Source: Phlebotomus papatasi
Lineage: Eukaryota; Arthropoda; Insecta; Diptera; Psychodidae
Assembly: GCF_024763615.1 (NCBI RefSeq)
Contig: NC_077222.1
Span: 2,170,001 to 2,234,000, forward strand
Reading direction: 5' to 3'
Length of the DNA: 64,000 bases
Part shown: piece by piece, positions 1-11,009 of the stretch
Layout: every line of letters begins with the position of its first letter
How positions within the stretch are numbered: position 1 is the stretch's first letter
Position numbers and translations under genes: made by a program
The notes under the pieces: generated by a model
Told to the model about the DNA's origin: nothing
The model's database searches: none
Seen by the model: only the letters and a program-made list of their open reading frames with translations

Positions 1-600
1 TGATTACATCATAAACTAATAATTTTACAACTTTTTGAAATCTGTTTTAAGTAAGAACTTAAGATTTTTGCACGCTGTCCATAAGTGTATAACATCCATA
101 AGTGTAGACTCCACCCTACAGAAATGAGTTCGGCATAAAGAGATCTGTCGATACAAATACACATTCACTGCAACTGATCCAACCAAGGCTGGTCAGAAGC
201 CGAATAGAGTAATGGGGAGTGCATAATGGGCCCAAATAAGTAGCCTTCGAAAATTAAATCTTCGAAGTCAGTTTGTGTGCAAAGCTTGAAAAACTTCCCC
301 TAATTGTTTATTAGTCTTGAATTGTTATTGCCAATTTGCATTTTCCTTCTACCAATTGCAAACTTTTCAATTTAAACTTTTAAAAATTAAATTTAAAATT
401 ATCTTTTTGTATTTTTCCCGCAATTTTCGTGAAAAAAGTAAGAAAATTATAAACTTTTTCAATATTTCTTTACATTTAAATGGTCACATTCTGTAAGTCT
501 GCTATAAAAAAAACTCTTTTGTTACGTGTCCAGGATGAATTGGGGAGTGATGAAACTTCAAGGAAAAAGTTGATCCCAACACAAAGAGAGATAGAAAACT
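1..600. other. AT-rich DNA without recognised gene
   Basis: I see no supported coding, RNA or mobile feature. A short direct repeat, 'ccataagtgta', occurs twice near 78-108. Confidence 0.5.
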
Positions 601-633
601 CGAGGGAAAATTGTACGTAGTTGAAATAGAAGG

Positions 634-661
634 TGGGGTAGATTGGGGCGGGGGGGGGGGG
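634..661 (+). repeat. G-rich tract with 12-G run
   Basis: Runs of four, four and twelve G occur within 28 bp (GGGG, GGGG, then G x12 at 650-661). This meets the usual pattern for a G-quadruplex on the plus strand. The long homopolymer is also likely to be polymorphic in length or a sequencing trouble spot. Confidence 0.7.
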
Positions 662-722
662 AGGAAAAGGATTCGCAAGACGTAAGAAAAGATAAACAAC
701 AATCAACGTTAAGGTGATGTAG

Positions 723-1031
723 ATAGTTACCTTAAAACGCAGGAGAGTCCCTAATTCCAACGTAAGTGTGTCATCACCATCTCTTGCTCACTTCCGACAT
801 AGCGCTAATCCAAATGAACAATTTATTCCCGAAGCTGTAACAGTTGTAATAAGTGATGAAGATGACAATGATGCTTTTATTGAAGCTGTTGATTGCTGCG
901 ACAATATTGGTGCGGAGAAAGATGATTCCGATGACAATGTTGATGTTATTTGTACATTCAATTCACCCTTACACGCTATTGAATCCACTTGGCACATTTT
1001 CACTAAAGATTTTTTTTTAAACTTTTTTTAA
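723..1031 (+). CDS. possible coding exon, acidic protein, unrecognised
   Basis: An open frame of about 102 codons starts just after a stop at 720-722 and ends at TAA 1029-1031. It has no ATG near its start, so if real it would be an internal or terminal exon; a possible acceptor is 'acgcag|g' at 741. The translation has a charged middle stretch (SDEDDNDAFIEAVDCC, then EKDDSDDNVDV) that looks more protein-like than the low-complexity frames elsewhere. GC is locally higher than in the flanks. The last residues come from a T-run (KDFFLNFF) and look like read-through into non-coding DNA. An AATAAA lies near 1235. I recognise no domain. Chance openness remains quite possible. Confidence 0.25.
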   Translation: MVTLKRRRVPNSNVSVSSPSLAHFRHSANPNEQFIPEAVTVVISDEDDNDAFIEAVDCCDNIGAEKDDSDDNVDVICTFNSPLHAIESTWHIFTKDFFLNFF

Positions 1032-1039
1032 GGTATTGT

Positions 1040-1955
1040 TTTAGCTCTTTTTTTTGCCACCAAAAAAATCAATACTTTTGTGATGATTTTGCTCGTTAAA
1101 TTTTGATTTTAAATGGATTGTAACGTTTTTTTTTAAACAATTCAAGGGTTTATTTATTTATTTTTTAAGGAGAAAAACACTTTTGATTTAAAGCAATGTC
1201 AACAGTGTCACTTCTCACAGTTTTGAATTTTTCTAATAAAGTTCGTGCGTATCTTTTTTTTAGAAATTACTGCAATGCGTATCATCAAAAATGACTTATT
1301 CCCAGTATTTTACTACAGTATTTATTTGATAAAATTCACAATTATAATTAGAGGACGGTAATTCATTATACATGTCTCCAATTTCTCTTCCTTCTAGTAA
1401 ATTAGAGTTTTACTTTTTTTTTATTTATTTCACAACCACTCGAGAATAGTCAAACGATCGTTCAATGTACAAGATTCTTTTCTTTCTATAAAATGGGGTT
1501 ATGTTGAGTTTTTTTATTTAATTTTTGTTTTATTTTATTATATTATTAAGATATTAGACAGCTCTTAGAACGTAAATTCAAATTATTATTACAATTGTGT
1601 TTTTTAGATTTTTTTTTGGTGGAAATCTCTGAATTTCCATTTATGTCATCAAAAAACATTTACACAGTCACATGTGTTACTTTTACGTGTTTTTTTTTAA
1701 CAAATTAATATCAAATTCCCCTTTAAGAGTAATTTAGTAAACAAATTATTTATTTTACACAACCATTACTTTACGTTTATTATGTGTATTCACTTTTTTC
1801 TGAGAATATGCATTTTACGATGGTGAAAATTTTTGGAGTGGAAAATAATGTCTCACTTATGTACATTTAATTAAACATTTTATTCAGGTGCTTTGTCTTG
1901 GAAAAGTTGATATATGCTTATGACGAAATAATGAAAAATTCCACATACTCTTGAC
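1040..1955. other. T-rich non-coding DNA
   Basis: Long T-runs and AT-rich sequence. No supported gene. It could be a 3' UTR or intergenic spacer if the upstream frame is real. Confidence 0.4.
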
Positions 1956-1959
1956 TTAA

Positions 1960-2166
1960 ATGGACGACGACGACGCCGAGAATTTAAGTTTTGTGGATCG
2001 TGTGGATCTGAAAAAGATAGAGCAAAAAAAAAGATTATGTTATGATACCCGACTGACCACGAATGGTATATTCTTAAAATATACAGTCAATGCAAAAATA
2101 ATAGAGTCAGTCTTAAGTAAGCAAACATTTCTAATTGGAAAGTGCTGTATCAACATTTCAATGTAA
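1960..2166 (+). CDS. possible first coding exon, unrecognised
   Basis: The frame opens with ATG followed by four GAC/GAT Asp codons (MDDDDAENLSFVDRVDLKK) and runs 68 codons. The first roughly 45 residues have protein-like composition and the GAC-GAC-GAC-GAC start is GC-rich against an AT-rich background. A possible splice donor (GTAAGC) sits near 2118; if used, the exon would encode about 52 residues and continue far downstream. I recognise no family. The alternative is a chance ORF, since a 68-codon frame is not rare in 64 kb of six-frame sequence. Confidence 0.28.
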   Translation: MDDDDAENLSFVDRVDLKKIEQKKRLCYDTRLTTNGIFLKYTVNAKIIESVLSKQTFLIGKCCINISM

Positions 2167-2394
2167 TTATTAATATTTATTTATTTCTCTCTATTTTCGT
2201 GGATTCTTCAGTGTTTTAAATCTTTATTCGTTCTCGTGTTTTCAATATTAAAAGCGAGGTTAATCTTTTCGACTGTTGCAAAGTTGTTTAGAATTATTTC
2301 TTTAATCTATGCCCATCAAAATCAATTGACAATATGAAAAAAAAGTAATAAACAGGAAAATATACTTATATATCGTTTTTTTTTAATTAATATT

Positions 2395-2429
2395 ATTCAT
2401 TTTAGGGATATGTTATCCCTAAAATGAAT
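2395..2429. repeat. 16-bp perfect stem, 3-nt loop hairpin
   Basis: ATTCATTTTAGGGATA is followed by TGT and then its exact reverse complement. No poly-T or gene context supports a terminator role. It may be the remains of a tiny inverted-repeat element. Confidence 0.7.
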
Positions 2430-2455
2430 TATTATTAAATAAACATATTGGCTCT

Positions 2456-3010
2456 GTTCAGTAATAACCTTTCGAAGAGATAAAGCCACTCTAAAACCAA
2501 GACAAACCTATTCGAAATCAACCAGAAGTTTAAATTATTAGTTCACATATTCGCTGCTCTAGCGCTGACTGATCCACCATTTCGGATTTTCGGAATTCTT
2601 CACACGTCAGTCGTCAACAACGCCAACAACGATGCGTAAAAATTTACTTCATAAAGTGATTTTTTGTGTAGTTTTGTAGAAGTTTCGAACGGCAGAACGT
2701 TTGTATTTTAATTTCATTAATGTAAATATACTTTTATGATATTTTTTAAGTAAGTTTTCTTTATTATACCTTCGAATCGATACACTGGTAAAAATAAAAG
2801 GATCAAGTTGATCCAAATTTGATCCTTTTGCAAAGGATGGATCAAATTTCAATCCCTAAATGCACGTTTATCATTATAGAACATGTTAATTTAATCCATC
2901 CTTTGCAAAAGGTTCAAATTTGGATCAATTTGACATTTTATTTTTACAGTATAGTACAGTATAAATCTCAATCTGAGATAGCTCTCTAATCGGGAAGGTT
3001 ATTACTGAAC
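2456..3010. mobile_element. MITE family GTTCAGTAATAACC, copy 1 (interrupted)
   Basis: Terminal inverted repeats GTTCAGTAATAACCTT and AAGGTTATTACTGAAC bound a 555-bp segment. Copies 2 (28491-28803) and 3 (37479-38395) share the ends and the interior. Removing the 171 bp of nested element plus duplication leaves about 384 bp, close to the 388 bp of copy 3 without its own insert. It has no coding capacity, so it must have been moved in trans. Confidence 0.85.
2783..2951. mobile_element. Tc1/mariner-type MITE nested in copy 1
   Basis: Ends CACTGGTAAAAATAAAAGGA and its imperfect inverse (…ATTTTATTTTTACAGT) are flanked by TA. The host MITE reads straight through this point in copy 2 (near 28538), which places the insertion after the spread of the GTTCAGTAATAACC family. 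Inner inverted repeats contain GGATCAA and GATCC blocks. A second member lies at 43093-43372. Confidence 0.8.
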
Positions 3011-3019
3011 GTAAAGACT

Positions 3020-5210
3020 GGGTTCATATCATAATTAGATATATTTCGAAATAAGTCCGCTTAATCTTGTCATTGCGTTTAAAGGCGGGTTATTTGAAGC
3101 TTACCGTTACCTTACTATGCATTTATTTACATCGTTCCATTACCGTGCTATCAAACTAGGATTTTTTTTAATTTGTAAATTCGATTTAATTTTCAGATGA
3201 ATTGTTCCTATGCGTTATTTTGCATTAAAAGTCACTTGAATTGACACATTTTCGCTCATTTATTGATATAAACTAATACTTGACCCACAAAAACATGTTT
3301 ATTTAAACATGGTAAAATAGCATAAATGTGGTTGCTCAATTAAATTTGAATTCAGTAAATTAAAATGTTAAAATTGCACATTAATTTCAATTTTCTTGCA
3401 GTTAAATAAGTAATCTTTTGAACCAAATAGTTCTTATTAAATTTATTTACTCGTAATAATTATTATTTGTGCAAATTTCTTGCAAAATGTGTCCTGGCTG
3501 TGAGAATTTTCAAGTAAATTCTAGAAATCTTATAATGCTCAATTGGCTCAATTGAATTTAAATTTAAATAATGAAAATCCTAGTGTGATAGCCCCATATT
3601 GAGATTTATTTTAATTTTGGCGACGTAAACGTCAAAAACGAAAAGACGCCTCCTATCGAATTAAATTGGATTTAACCATTCCCATTTGTCCCAAAAAAGT
3701 TCTTGAAGCGCGAGAAAAGGAATTTGAAGTAGTGACTTTCAATTTAACCGCATTTTATGCTTTTTTTTGGTTTCAAAGTGAGAAAAAATATTTTTGTACT
3801 TCTTTCAACTAAAAAAAGCGAGGATAAAACCTAAGCTCATTTTCAAATATTGCAAGAAAATTAGATTGTTTAATGAGAGACAATAAGGGTGATAGGAATC
3901 AGTCAAAGAGCACTTTTTTTATACTAATTGAAAATAATTTAGCTGAGATTTCGCACTGAATTGCTAGAAATTAGACAAAAAATCCATTTGGATGTTTAAA
4001 ATAGTATTTCTGTCGTTTCTAACCTCATCCTAAAAGTCATCCTACTAAAAAAACTATTTCAATCTCCACATTATGTTGTAAATCCCATAATGATTAGGTT
4101 AGGATTTTGGGACAATTCAATCTCGATCTAATGTAATGTTGCAAATGGCCTCTGTGAATCTTTAAATATCTGTCTTATGGTTTCTTCCTTATATGAAGAA
4201 TGAAATAAATCTTGGATAATAGGGAATAGTAGGGCAAGATGCATACGTAAATGAAACAAGACCTCCTAGAGAATATCTACTTAGGACCCGTTTAAAGGAG
4301 GATAACTTGAAGTCAGTCTTCAAAAATCTCTGTGGTTTATGCCTGAGATAAAATCTGATTGCAGTCCCAATTGTGTCCTGGATAAAATAAAAAATCTTTC
4401 GGATTTCTGTTTTATTTCGCAACGTTGTGCATTGTGAAATGCTATATGGAATGTTTTATTAACTTAAATTTGAATTCAAATGCTGATCATGCAATTTTCT
4501 GATACTACAACATAAAGCTTTTCTGAGGATATTTACGCCTGGAAATGTAGCCAATAGATTTAAAAAAAGCACCCTTGTCTGGAGTCAAAAGAATTATTTT
4601 GTAACCAATATTTAACCACTATTGTAACTTCATTTTAGAGATTTTTTCCTAAAAGTGGAGGAAGATTTGAGTTGGGGTATCTTTAAAATAGAACCTTTTT
4701 CTTCTATTTTCAAATGACACTGATCCTTGCCATGATATAATTTATCTCGACAAAACAATTACCACTTTAAATTACTTCATGATAAGGCTCAGTTCTATTT
4801 AAAATAGGATAAAAATGCTCAATTTCAAAAGTGCCCCAATTCAATAGTTCCCCACTTCCTTCTTCTTTCCCCATTTTCTTCCTTCTTTTAATTTTATATT
4901 TCCATTCGGCAGAGAATATATTGTCCTATGATTATTAATAAATTGAATTAATTTGAATTGAAAAATGTTAACCCCCTTTTTTGAACTAAAAGAAAACAAC
5001 AGTTTCTAAAATTACTTTTTATAAGAAATATTCTAAAAACTGATCTCTCGGTTTTCAAAAATCAGAAAGTTAAAGATTTTAATTAAATTTTAAACAAAAG
5101 TTCCAAACTTATCCTTTACAATTAGAAATAACTGAAAGAAGTTTCATCTTGCATCGTAGTTAAAGTTCATTTAGATTTAAGGAAAATTAACAGTTGAAAA
5201 CAAGAATCTT
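3020..5210. other. AT-rich DNA without recognised gene
   Basis: No coding or RNA gene supported. It contains one dispersed repeat (4788-4856). The frame at 4189-4422 minus has no protein-like features. Confidence 0.5.
4788..4856 (+). repeat. dispersed repeat end, pair with 62621-62695
   Basis: Both places read 'ttctatttaaaataggaaaaatgc', in near-identical form, and then 'tgccccaattcaa' and 'ccccactt'. This is probably the end of an old transposon whose other end I could not define. Confidence 0.55.
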
Positions 5211-5224
5211 AATCAGGGAATACG

Positions 5225-5447
5225 TAGGGTAAGTCTGCCAAATTTCGGCATAGTTGCATGCAAGCACCAAAGTCTTGAGTTTCAAATGTAATACTTTTAA
5301 TACAAAATGAATTTTTTTTATTACTTCCTCTTAAAGGAGTGTTGCTTGAAACCTTGTCGACAGCAAAAACTAACAATACATGAAAATTCCAGGAACAAAA
5401 AATCGTCCGAAAATGCAAGCTGGCCGAAATTTGATACACTTACCCTA
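5225..5447. mobile_element. hairpin MITE TAGGGTAAGT…, copy 1
   Basis: Ends TAGGGTAAGTCTGCCAAATT and …GGCCGAAATTTGATACACTT plus ACCCTA are inverted copies. The interior also pairs over much of its length (around 'gcatagttgcatgcaagc'). The same ends recur at 6060-6476 and 31553-32036. Confidence 0.75.
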
Positions 5448-5520
5448 TCAGCTTTAAAAATTGATTTAAGATTTTGTCAAAATAAATCAGAATAAATTAA
5501 AAAGGAACACAAGGCTTTAA

Positions 5521-6045
5521 CCCTCTAACGGTGTTTTCTTTAATATGCGAAAAAAGTTCTAAAACAATGTTTTCTAGGATAATTATAATCCAATAAAGTC
5601 GAAAAAACCATCCATTCTTCATTATCTCTTTTAGTTTAGGCGCTAGGTGAGAAAATATAAAAATTTTTTGAAACTCTTTTTGCCTCTAAAATTCACATTT
5701 TTATTTTTTTCAATTTTTTTTAAATAAAATATACAAAGTAGAATGGCATATCTTTGAGTAAAAAATAAATTTATTTTAGTCAGATAACTTTAAATCGGTA
5801 TTTTTATGGAAATTGGAAATGAGTTTTTTTGCACAAATATTTTTTGTTGCTTTTTCTCTGACCTGTCACACAAAACTGGGAATAGCAACAAAACGAAGAG
5901 TCAAAATGAGTTCAAACTTTCAGGAGATGTTTATAAGACTATTACCGAGGACACTATAGCACTTTTAAATAAATAAAACCTTTATTGTCGCTGTAAATGT
6001 GATTTTTGTGAAGACCGCCTGGAGGCGGTCTTACCCGTTAGAGGG
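5521..6045 (-). mobile_element. piggyBac-type MITE, 525 bp, copy A
   Basis: Begins CCCTCTAACGG and ends CCGTTAGAGGG, directly flanked by TTAA on both sides (5517-5520 and 6046-6049). TTAA duplication with CCC termini is the signature of piggyBac insertion. A subterminal palindrome GACCGCCTGGAGGCGGTC lies at about 6014-6031. The copy at 37758-38282 has exactly the same length in the opposite orientation. There is no transposase. Confidence 0.9.
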
Positions 6046-6059
6046 TTAATTCAGAAATA

Positions 6060-6476
6060 ATAAGTAAGTGTGCCAAATTTTGGCATAGTTGCATGCAAGC
6101 GCCAAAGTCTCAAATTTGAAATGTAATATTTTTTTTAAAACAAATTGAATTTTTTGGTTACTTTTTTACAATGATTATTGCTAGGAACCTTGTAGACAGT
6201 TTATCGTCTTTATTTTTTATATAATCATTCTTGATACATTTTAAAATGAATAAAAATGTAGATATAGTATTGATAGTCTATTACGGCCACCTTCGTTTTC
6301 ATAATTCCTTGGTCTTCCGGAATTCTTCCAATGCCGTTTTCAGATCATCTTGCTCGTCAAAACGATATTTTTTGTTATTTTTTGCATGTGCAAAAACTAC
6401 AAATTCATGGAAATTTGAGGAACAAAAAATGTAGCCGGAATTTCAAGCTGGCCGGAATTTGCAACACTTACCCTAT
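6060..6476. mobile_element. hairpin MITE TAGGGTAAGT…, copy 2
   Basis: Left end 'taagtgtgccaaattttggc' matches 5227 onward, including the 'gcatagttgcatgcaagc' block; right end is '…gccggaatttgcaacactta' then 'ccctat'. Longer than copy 1 because of extra interior sequence. It lies only 11 bp from the piggyBac-type MITE. Confidence 0.7.
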
Positions 6477-6479
6477 CTA

Positions 6480-8000
6480 AGAACTCTGAGATATATCTAA
6501 TAAATATTAGATTTAAAACCGAAATTTATTGGTCAAACAAGTCAAACTCGGTGTGGATTGCTGGAACTTGATAATTAATTCAAGAATTTGATTATAAAAT
6601 TTTGGATGAGTCCATTATTTTTGTAGCGACTGTATTAGAGACATGGCTATAATTGAGTGATCATATTTCAATAGAGTGTGGGATTTGTAAATAAAACCTC
6701 CAATTTATTTTGTTATAATTGTTGTCATGTTTCTTCCAATGACTATGGTATTTTTTAGACTAAGAATTTCTGCTTTTTGTACCAATAAAAAAATTTGCGT
6801 AAGCACTTAAATAATGTGCTATCAGTGATACACTTGGCATGTTGTGAATAATTTGAAGTAATTTACAGCAAACACCTGCGGTTAGAGATTTGCGTTGATG
6901 ACTGGTGCCGTCGGAAAGTTCTACCCTACCATTACGATGCTCAGTGGTTAGGCATAGAATCGGGCTTTTAAGTTTGTGAATTGTGAAAATAGTGTTTGGT
7001 ATATCTCAAAATTTCTCTGAAACATTTGTTGTTTTTTTTTTCTACTCTTTAGTAGGATAATTTTAGTGGGAAGAACTTACAAAGTGTCCCAACAATCTGA
7101 TACAAAGTAGTTTTCGCAATTGCCATTAATATTTTAAGGAACATCAACAAGTATTATAAAGAGAGAGAGACTGAAATTTTGACACGGAAATACAGAGAAT
7201 TTTCTAGACTAAAAAAAAAATAATTTTGCTTAATGTACTTTAATTTTGTACAAACCTTCTCTCTCGTTTTTATCGGGCTTCATTCATAAAATATTTTACA
7301 ATCACTTTTCTATTGATTGACAATCTTCTCACAATATCACACTAAACCACTCACTCATTCACTCTTGAATGATTCTTGATGATTTTCTTCACTCTTTAAT
7401 CTCTCTTGAAGGTACACAAAAATTAAGAAATTTCCTCCACACTTTAAGAAAATATAAATTCTTCTTATTTTTTTTTTCTTTAGAAAATTATTGCCATTGC
7501 TTCTGCCACTCTTCACAATGCTTTGTGAGTCTTCTTTGCAGTGTCTCTGATTTAATTTACACCATTTGAAACTCCATTTGAATTTCGAATTTAGAACAAT
7601 TTATCTCTCATTGACGCCGTAATGTTTGCGTTTGCAAATATCGCGGAAAAATTTGTAGAGATTTCCGAAGAAGGTTTGAAGAAGAAATCAAAACAGAAAG
7701 TGTCAATGTCCAGTGATTGTCCACAAATCTGTCAAATCTATCAAAAAAGTGGAATTTAAATAAAGGGAAATGTTTGTTCACTGAATTTCAATGCAAACAA
7801 CAATTTGAAACTGTCACGGAAGAATGAGATGTCATTGTTGAAAATAACAATTTTTCCTTTTTCTGCAATATTTCACCTTTTAGTATTTTATTTTTGCAAT
7901 TTTTTTTGTGTGTTGTTTTTCCTAATATTTATACTAAAAAGTTCACTTGTGCACCACAACGAACCAACTAATGTTCAAACACTATTTGAGAACTAGTTGA
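6480..8000. other. AT-rich DNA without recognised gene
   Basis: A pyrimidine tract ending 'ctttag' (7465-7483) resembles a splice acceptor but no exon-like sequence follows. Otherwise nothing supported. Confidence 0.45.
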
Positions 8001-8029
8001 GAAAATTTTCCCGTTTCCATTGCACACCA

Positions 8030-8125
8030 CCAACATTCTGGCATCTAAAGCCCACGAACATTTGGCCCGAACAGGAGCGTCTCTTCCGAGTTCTCGACGC
8101 ACGATTGCGTACTGACGATGGATGG
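8030..8125 (-). promoter_or_regulatory. weak candidate promoter / GC island
   Basis: This stretch is clearly richer in GC and CpG than its surroundings. On the minus strand TCAGTACG (A at 8113) matches the insect initiator TCAGT. A downstream RGWYV-like AGACG is about +32 rather than the canonical +28, so the downstream element does not line up. It is listed because it is unlike the flanks and does not match any repeat family here. Confidence 0.15.
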
Positions 8126-8405
8126 AAATAGACATCATTTTTCACACAAATACACACAAAACTAAGGAGAGAGACGTTACGAGATCTCCCATGAGGTTTA
8201 GGGAAAAGGGGGGAAAAAGGGATGATTGCAATGGAAAAACCACCGTACGGAATCTCTTAGAGATACCCACGAAAATTCAGTGAACATCTTCTAAAGTTGA
8301 CGAGGAGTACTGTCCTTTGATGGTACGCTTGAAACCCTGAAACATCAAGTCTCAAGAATTTTATTTCCTTAGATCATGCTGTAACCATTTGTTGGTCTAA
8401 CTTAA

Positions 8406-8546
8406 GGCCTCTACACATTGGGAGCAATTTTCATCAAAAATTGCATTTTTGTCAGAATTTTGACGTTTCTGCCTACAGCACTGCAGCCAATTTCCTTCAA
8501 AAAAGCAATTTTTTGACGAAAATTGTTCTCAATGTGTAGACACCTT
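8406..8546. mobile_element. hairpin MITE GGCCTCTACACATTGGGAGC, copy 1
   Basis: About 141 bp. The ends are long inverted repeats (GGCCTCTACACATTGGGAGC against …CTCAATGTGTAGACACC). Almost the whole element folds back, with a middle block around CTGCAG. Other copies are at 15797-15938 and 18684-18824, with partial ones at 10312-10691 and 47096-47180. Confidence 0.85.
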
Positions 8547-8569
8547 TAGAAAAGCAACTCAATTTGTCA

Positions 8570-10150
8570 CAAACTGTTATTGTTCAGTTTGGTAATCCTT
8601 CTGAAAAAAAACGTTGGTTTACGGCTTTACGGTCGATACATCAGGAATTACTTGAAATTCATCCGCTGGGTCTGGCTCATTTTAATAAATCACAGTACAG
8701 AACTCTGACGATATCCTACGTTGTGTCATAAGCATCGCCCAAGATAAAGAACAAATTGGTAATCTTCATTGGATTTGTAACCCGTCAGCAAGTGATCCGT
8801 CATGCACTACTGTCATCCAGTTTGGTAACCCTCTTAAAATGACGATGTGGTTTACGTTTTTACGGTAGATACGTCAGAAACTCTATCGGTCTAGTTTTCT
8901 TAAATCATAAGATGATTTAACTGAAAACTCTATCTGCTAACAACATATCAATGTCATATACATAAGCCTAGGTTTAATATCATATTCTTAATCTTGCTTT
9001 GACTTGGAACTAGTAAGCAAGTAAATTTACAACGCCCATTATCTTGAAGTTTAGCAACCCTCTTAAGTTGACGTACTGGTTTACGTCCTTTCATTCGAAT
9101 CTTAATAAACTGAGAAGAATTGAGCCCTGACGACATTCTAGGTTATGTCATACGCATCGGTAAAGATCAACTACCAAGTGTTAATCTTTATTTGATTTGA
9201 GAGTCGTATGCAACCAATCTTGTCATCCGCTACTGTCATCCAATTTGGCAATCCTCTTTCAATGGCGTTGTGGTCTAGGTTTTTATGATCGATACGTCAG
9301 AACTGAGGAACCACTACTAAAGGAAAAAGTTATTTTTGCATTCAAATCCAATTCATAAATCCCCAATGCTCCACATGATTTTTATAATTTTCCACGAATT
9401 ATGAAATGTTGCAAAAGTCATTGGGCGACCCATATTTAGTATATTTTTACTCTCAAATCACGCTATTTAACCATTTCTGTGTCACTAAACTAATTCTAAA
9501 AAGTATTTTCATTATCTCAACATTAATTTCCATTGACATTTTACTTATTGAACTTCACAAATTAAATTTAAAAAGCAATCTTAGCGACGTTTTTTTAAAA
9601 TCCTGACGACGATCACTTCAACACTAAACCTACCAAGACCCGGTCAAATTGACCGGTTTAAAATTAACACATATTTAAACGGTGCAATGTCACTATCAAA
9701 CTTTATTAATTTCTTAAAATATTCATGTAATATATTTTTCAGTGCTTCAATTTTAATTTCTTGCTCTTTTCCAAGACAAATTTGTTGAACAACCTACTCT
9801 ACCACGGTTTGTCATTTGACCGAAAAACGACCAAAAACGGTCGGTAGGTTTAGTGTTAAATGTTGGTTCCTCTGGTCAGACACTAGGTCTGTTTTTGTTT
9901 AGGATTAATATCTTATTGTTAATCTTGGTGTGACTTGGGATTCGTAAGCAACTGCATTTGCTGCACCAACTCTCCTGCAATTTAGCAATCATCTTGATTC
10001 GACGCTCTGGTTTACTCCTAACTAGATTTTAGTGTGTGTCATATTACAAATAATTTGGAAGTCGTCAGTAACTGATCCTGTCTAACCCTACTGTTTTCCG
10101 GTTTGGAAGTCCTCATTAAGGTTCTATTCTACGTTTTTGCAATTAGTTTA
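8570..10150 (+). repeat. old diverged tandem array
   Basis: A sentence-like block 'ctactgtcatccagtttggtaa(c/t)cctct…atg(a/g)cg…tggtttacg…ttttacggtcgatacgtcag' recurs at about 8580, 8812, 9040, 9232, 9975 and 10095. The accompanying block 'aatctt…gatttg…gtcgtaagcaa' also recurs. Early spacings are about 230 bp. Copies are strongly diverged and the array is interrupted by a TTAA-flanked MITE at 9620-9857. I see no coding content. Confidence 0.6.
9620..9857. mobile_element. TTAA-type MITE CACTAAACCTACC, copy 1
   Basis: Ends 'aacactaaacctacc' and 'ggtaggtttagtgtt' are inverted repeats. A palindrome-like GGTCAAATTGACC lies near the left end. The right flank is TTAA and the left flank TCAA, a one-base decay of the duplication that is intact in copy 2 (32795-33028). 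Confidence 0.8.
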
Positions 10151-10311
10151 TTAGGAGCTACGATGGCCTCGTTTTTTTGATAGATAATATTTACTCTTAA
10201 ATTTAATTCTCACTGGATTATTAACATTGATCTTACATCCATTTTGAGTGCTGTCAAAGTAGTAAAATTGTAGTAATTCTGCTGACATAGTAATCTTAGT
10301 TTCTTACTTAA

Positions 10312-10691
10312 GGCCTCTACCACGGATTACTATATTCCGGGATAGTAGATAGAGATTTCCATGTCTCATAGTGGTGCAAAAAAAACCAAATAAAAGTGCA
10401 CCCAGGAATGATGCGATTTGATGCTGAGGAATAAAAATGTTGGATTTAAATGACTTTCAGTCTCGAGAATATCAAGAACAAGGGTACGACGTCCTTATTC
10501 GTACTTTTATTTACTTTGTTTGCACTACTATGAGACACAAAAATGTCTACCTACTATCCAGGGATATAGCAATCCGTGCCTCCTCACATTGGGAGCAATT
10601 TTCATAAAAAAAAAAATTTTTTTTTAGGCAACCATCTACATTGCTGTAGGTGGAAATGTCAAAAACGCAATTTTGACAGAAAAAAATTGTT
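10312..10691. mobile_element. hairpin MITE GGCCTCTAC…, copy 4, split by an insertion
   Basis: The left terminus AAGGCCTCTAC (10310-10320) and the continuation CACATTGGGAGCAATTTTCA (from about 10585) are separated by a 258-bp element. The distal end is truncated near 10691. Confidence 0.7.
10321..10578. mobile_element. nested inverted-repeat element CACGGATTACTATA
   Basis: Ends CACGGATTACTATATTCC and the inverse of CACGGATTGCTATATCCC match at 16 of 18 positions. Deeper arms pair as well ('gatagtagatagagatttcc' and 'tgtctcatagtggtgcaaa'). Flanks GCCTCTAC and GCCTCCTC suggest a decayed 8-bp duplication, which would fit hAT-like elements. Confidence 0.7.
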
Positions 10692-10739
10692 CGAGTTTTC
10701 GTAACCATTTGACTTTTACGGGGAGGGTTGTGCTTCTAT

Positions 10740-10924
10740 CAACAATAGGGAAATCCGGAAGTCGTGGGGAAGAATCAATCACTCAAGGAAACACATCAAT
10801 TATCTCCAGAGCTTTCGGCTCGACCTCCAAGCCTTCATCACCGACCCGAAACCTCTGGAGATAGTTGATGTGTTTCCCTGAGTGATTGTTTCTTCCCTAT
10901 GATTTCCGGATTTACCTATTGTTG
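10740..10924. repeat. 72-bp-arm hairpin
   Basis: Arms 10740-10811 and 10853-10924 are near-perfect inverted copies (outer ends CAACAATAGG and CCTATTGTTG) around a 41-nt loop. The interior is relatively GC-rich. No other copy was seen in the window. Confidence 0.85.
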
Positions 10925-11009
10925 ATTGCAAACTTCAAGTCGTTTTTTCCCACAAAGTTGTTAGCTCGTGAGAGAAATCCGAAAAAGTTAAAATAACATT
11001 CTGGAAATG

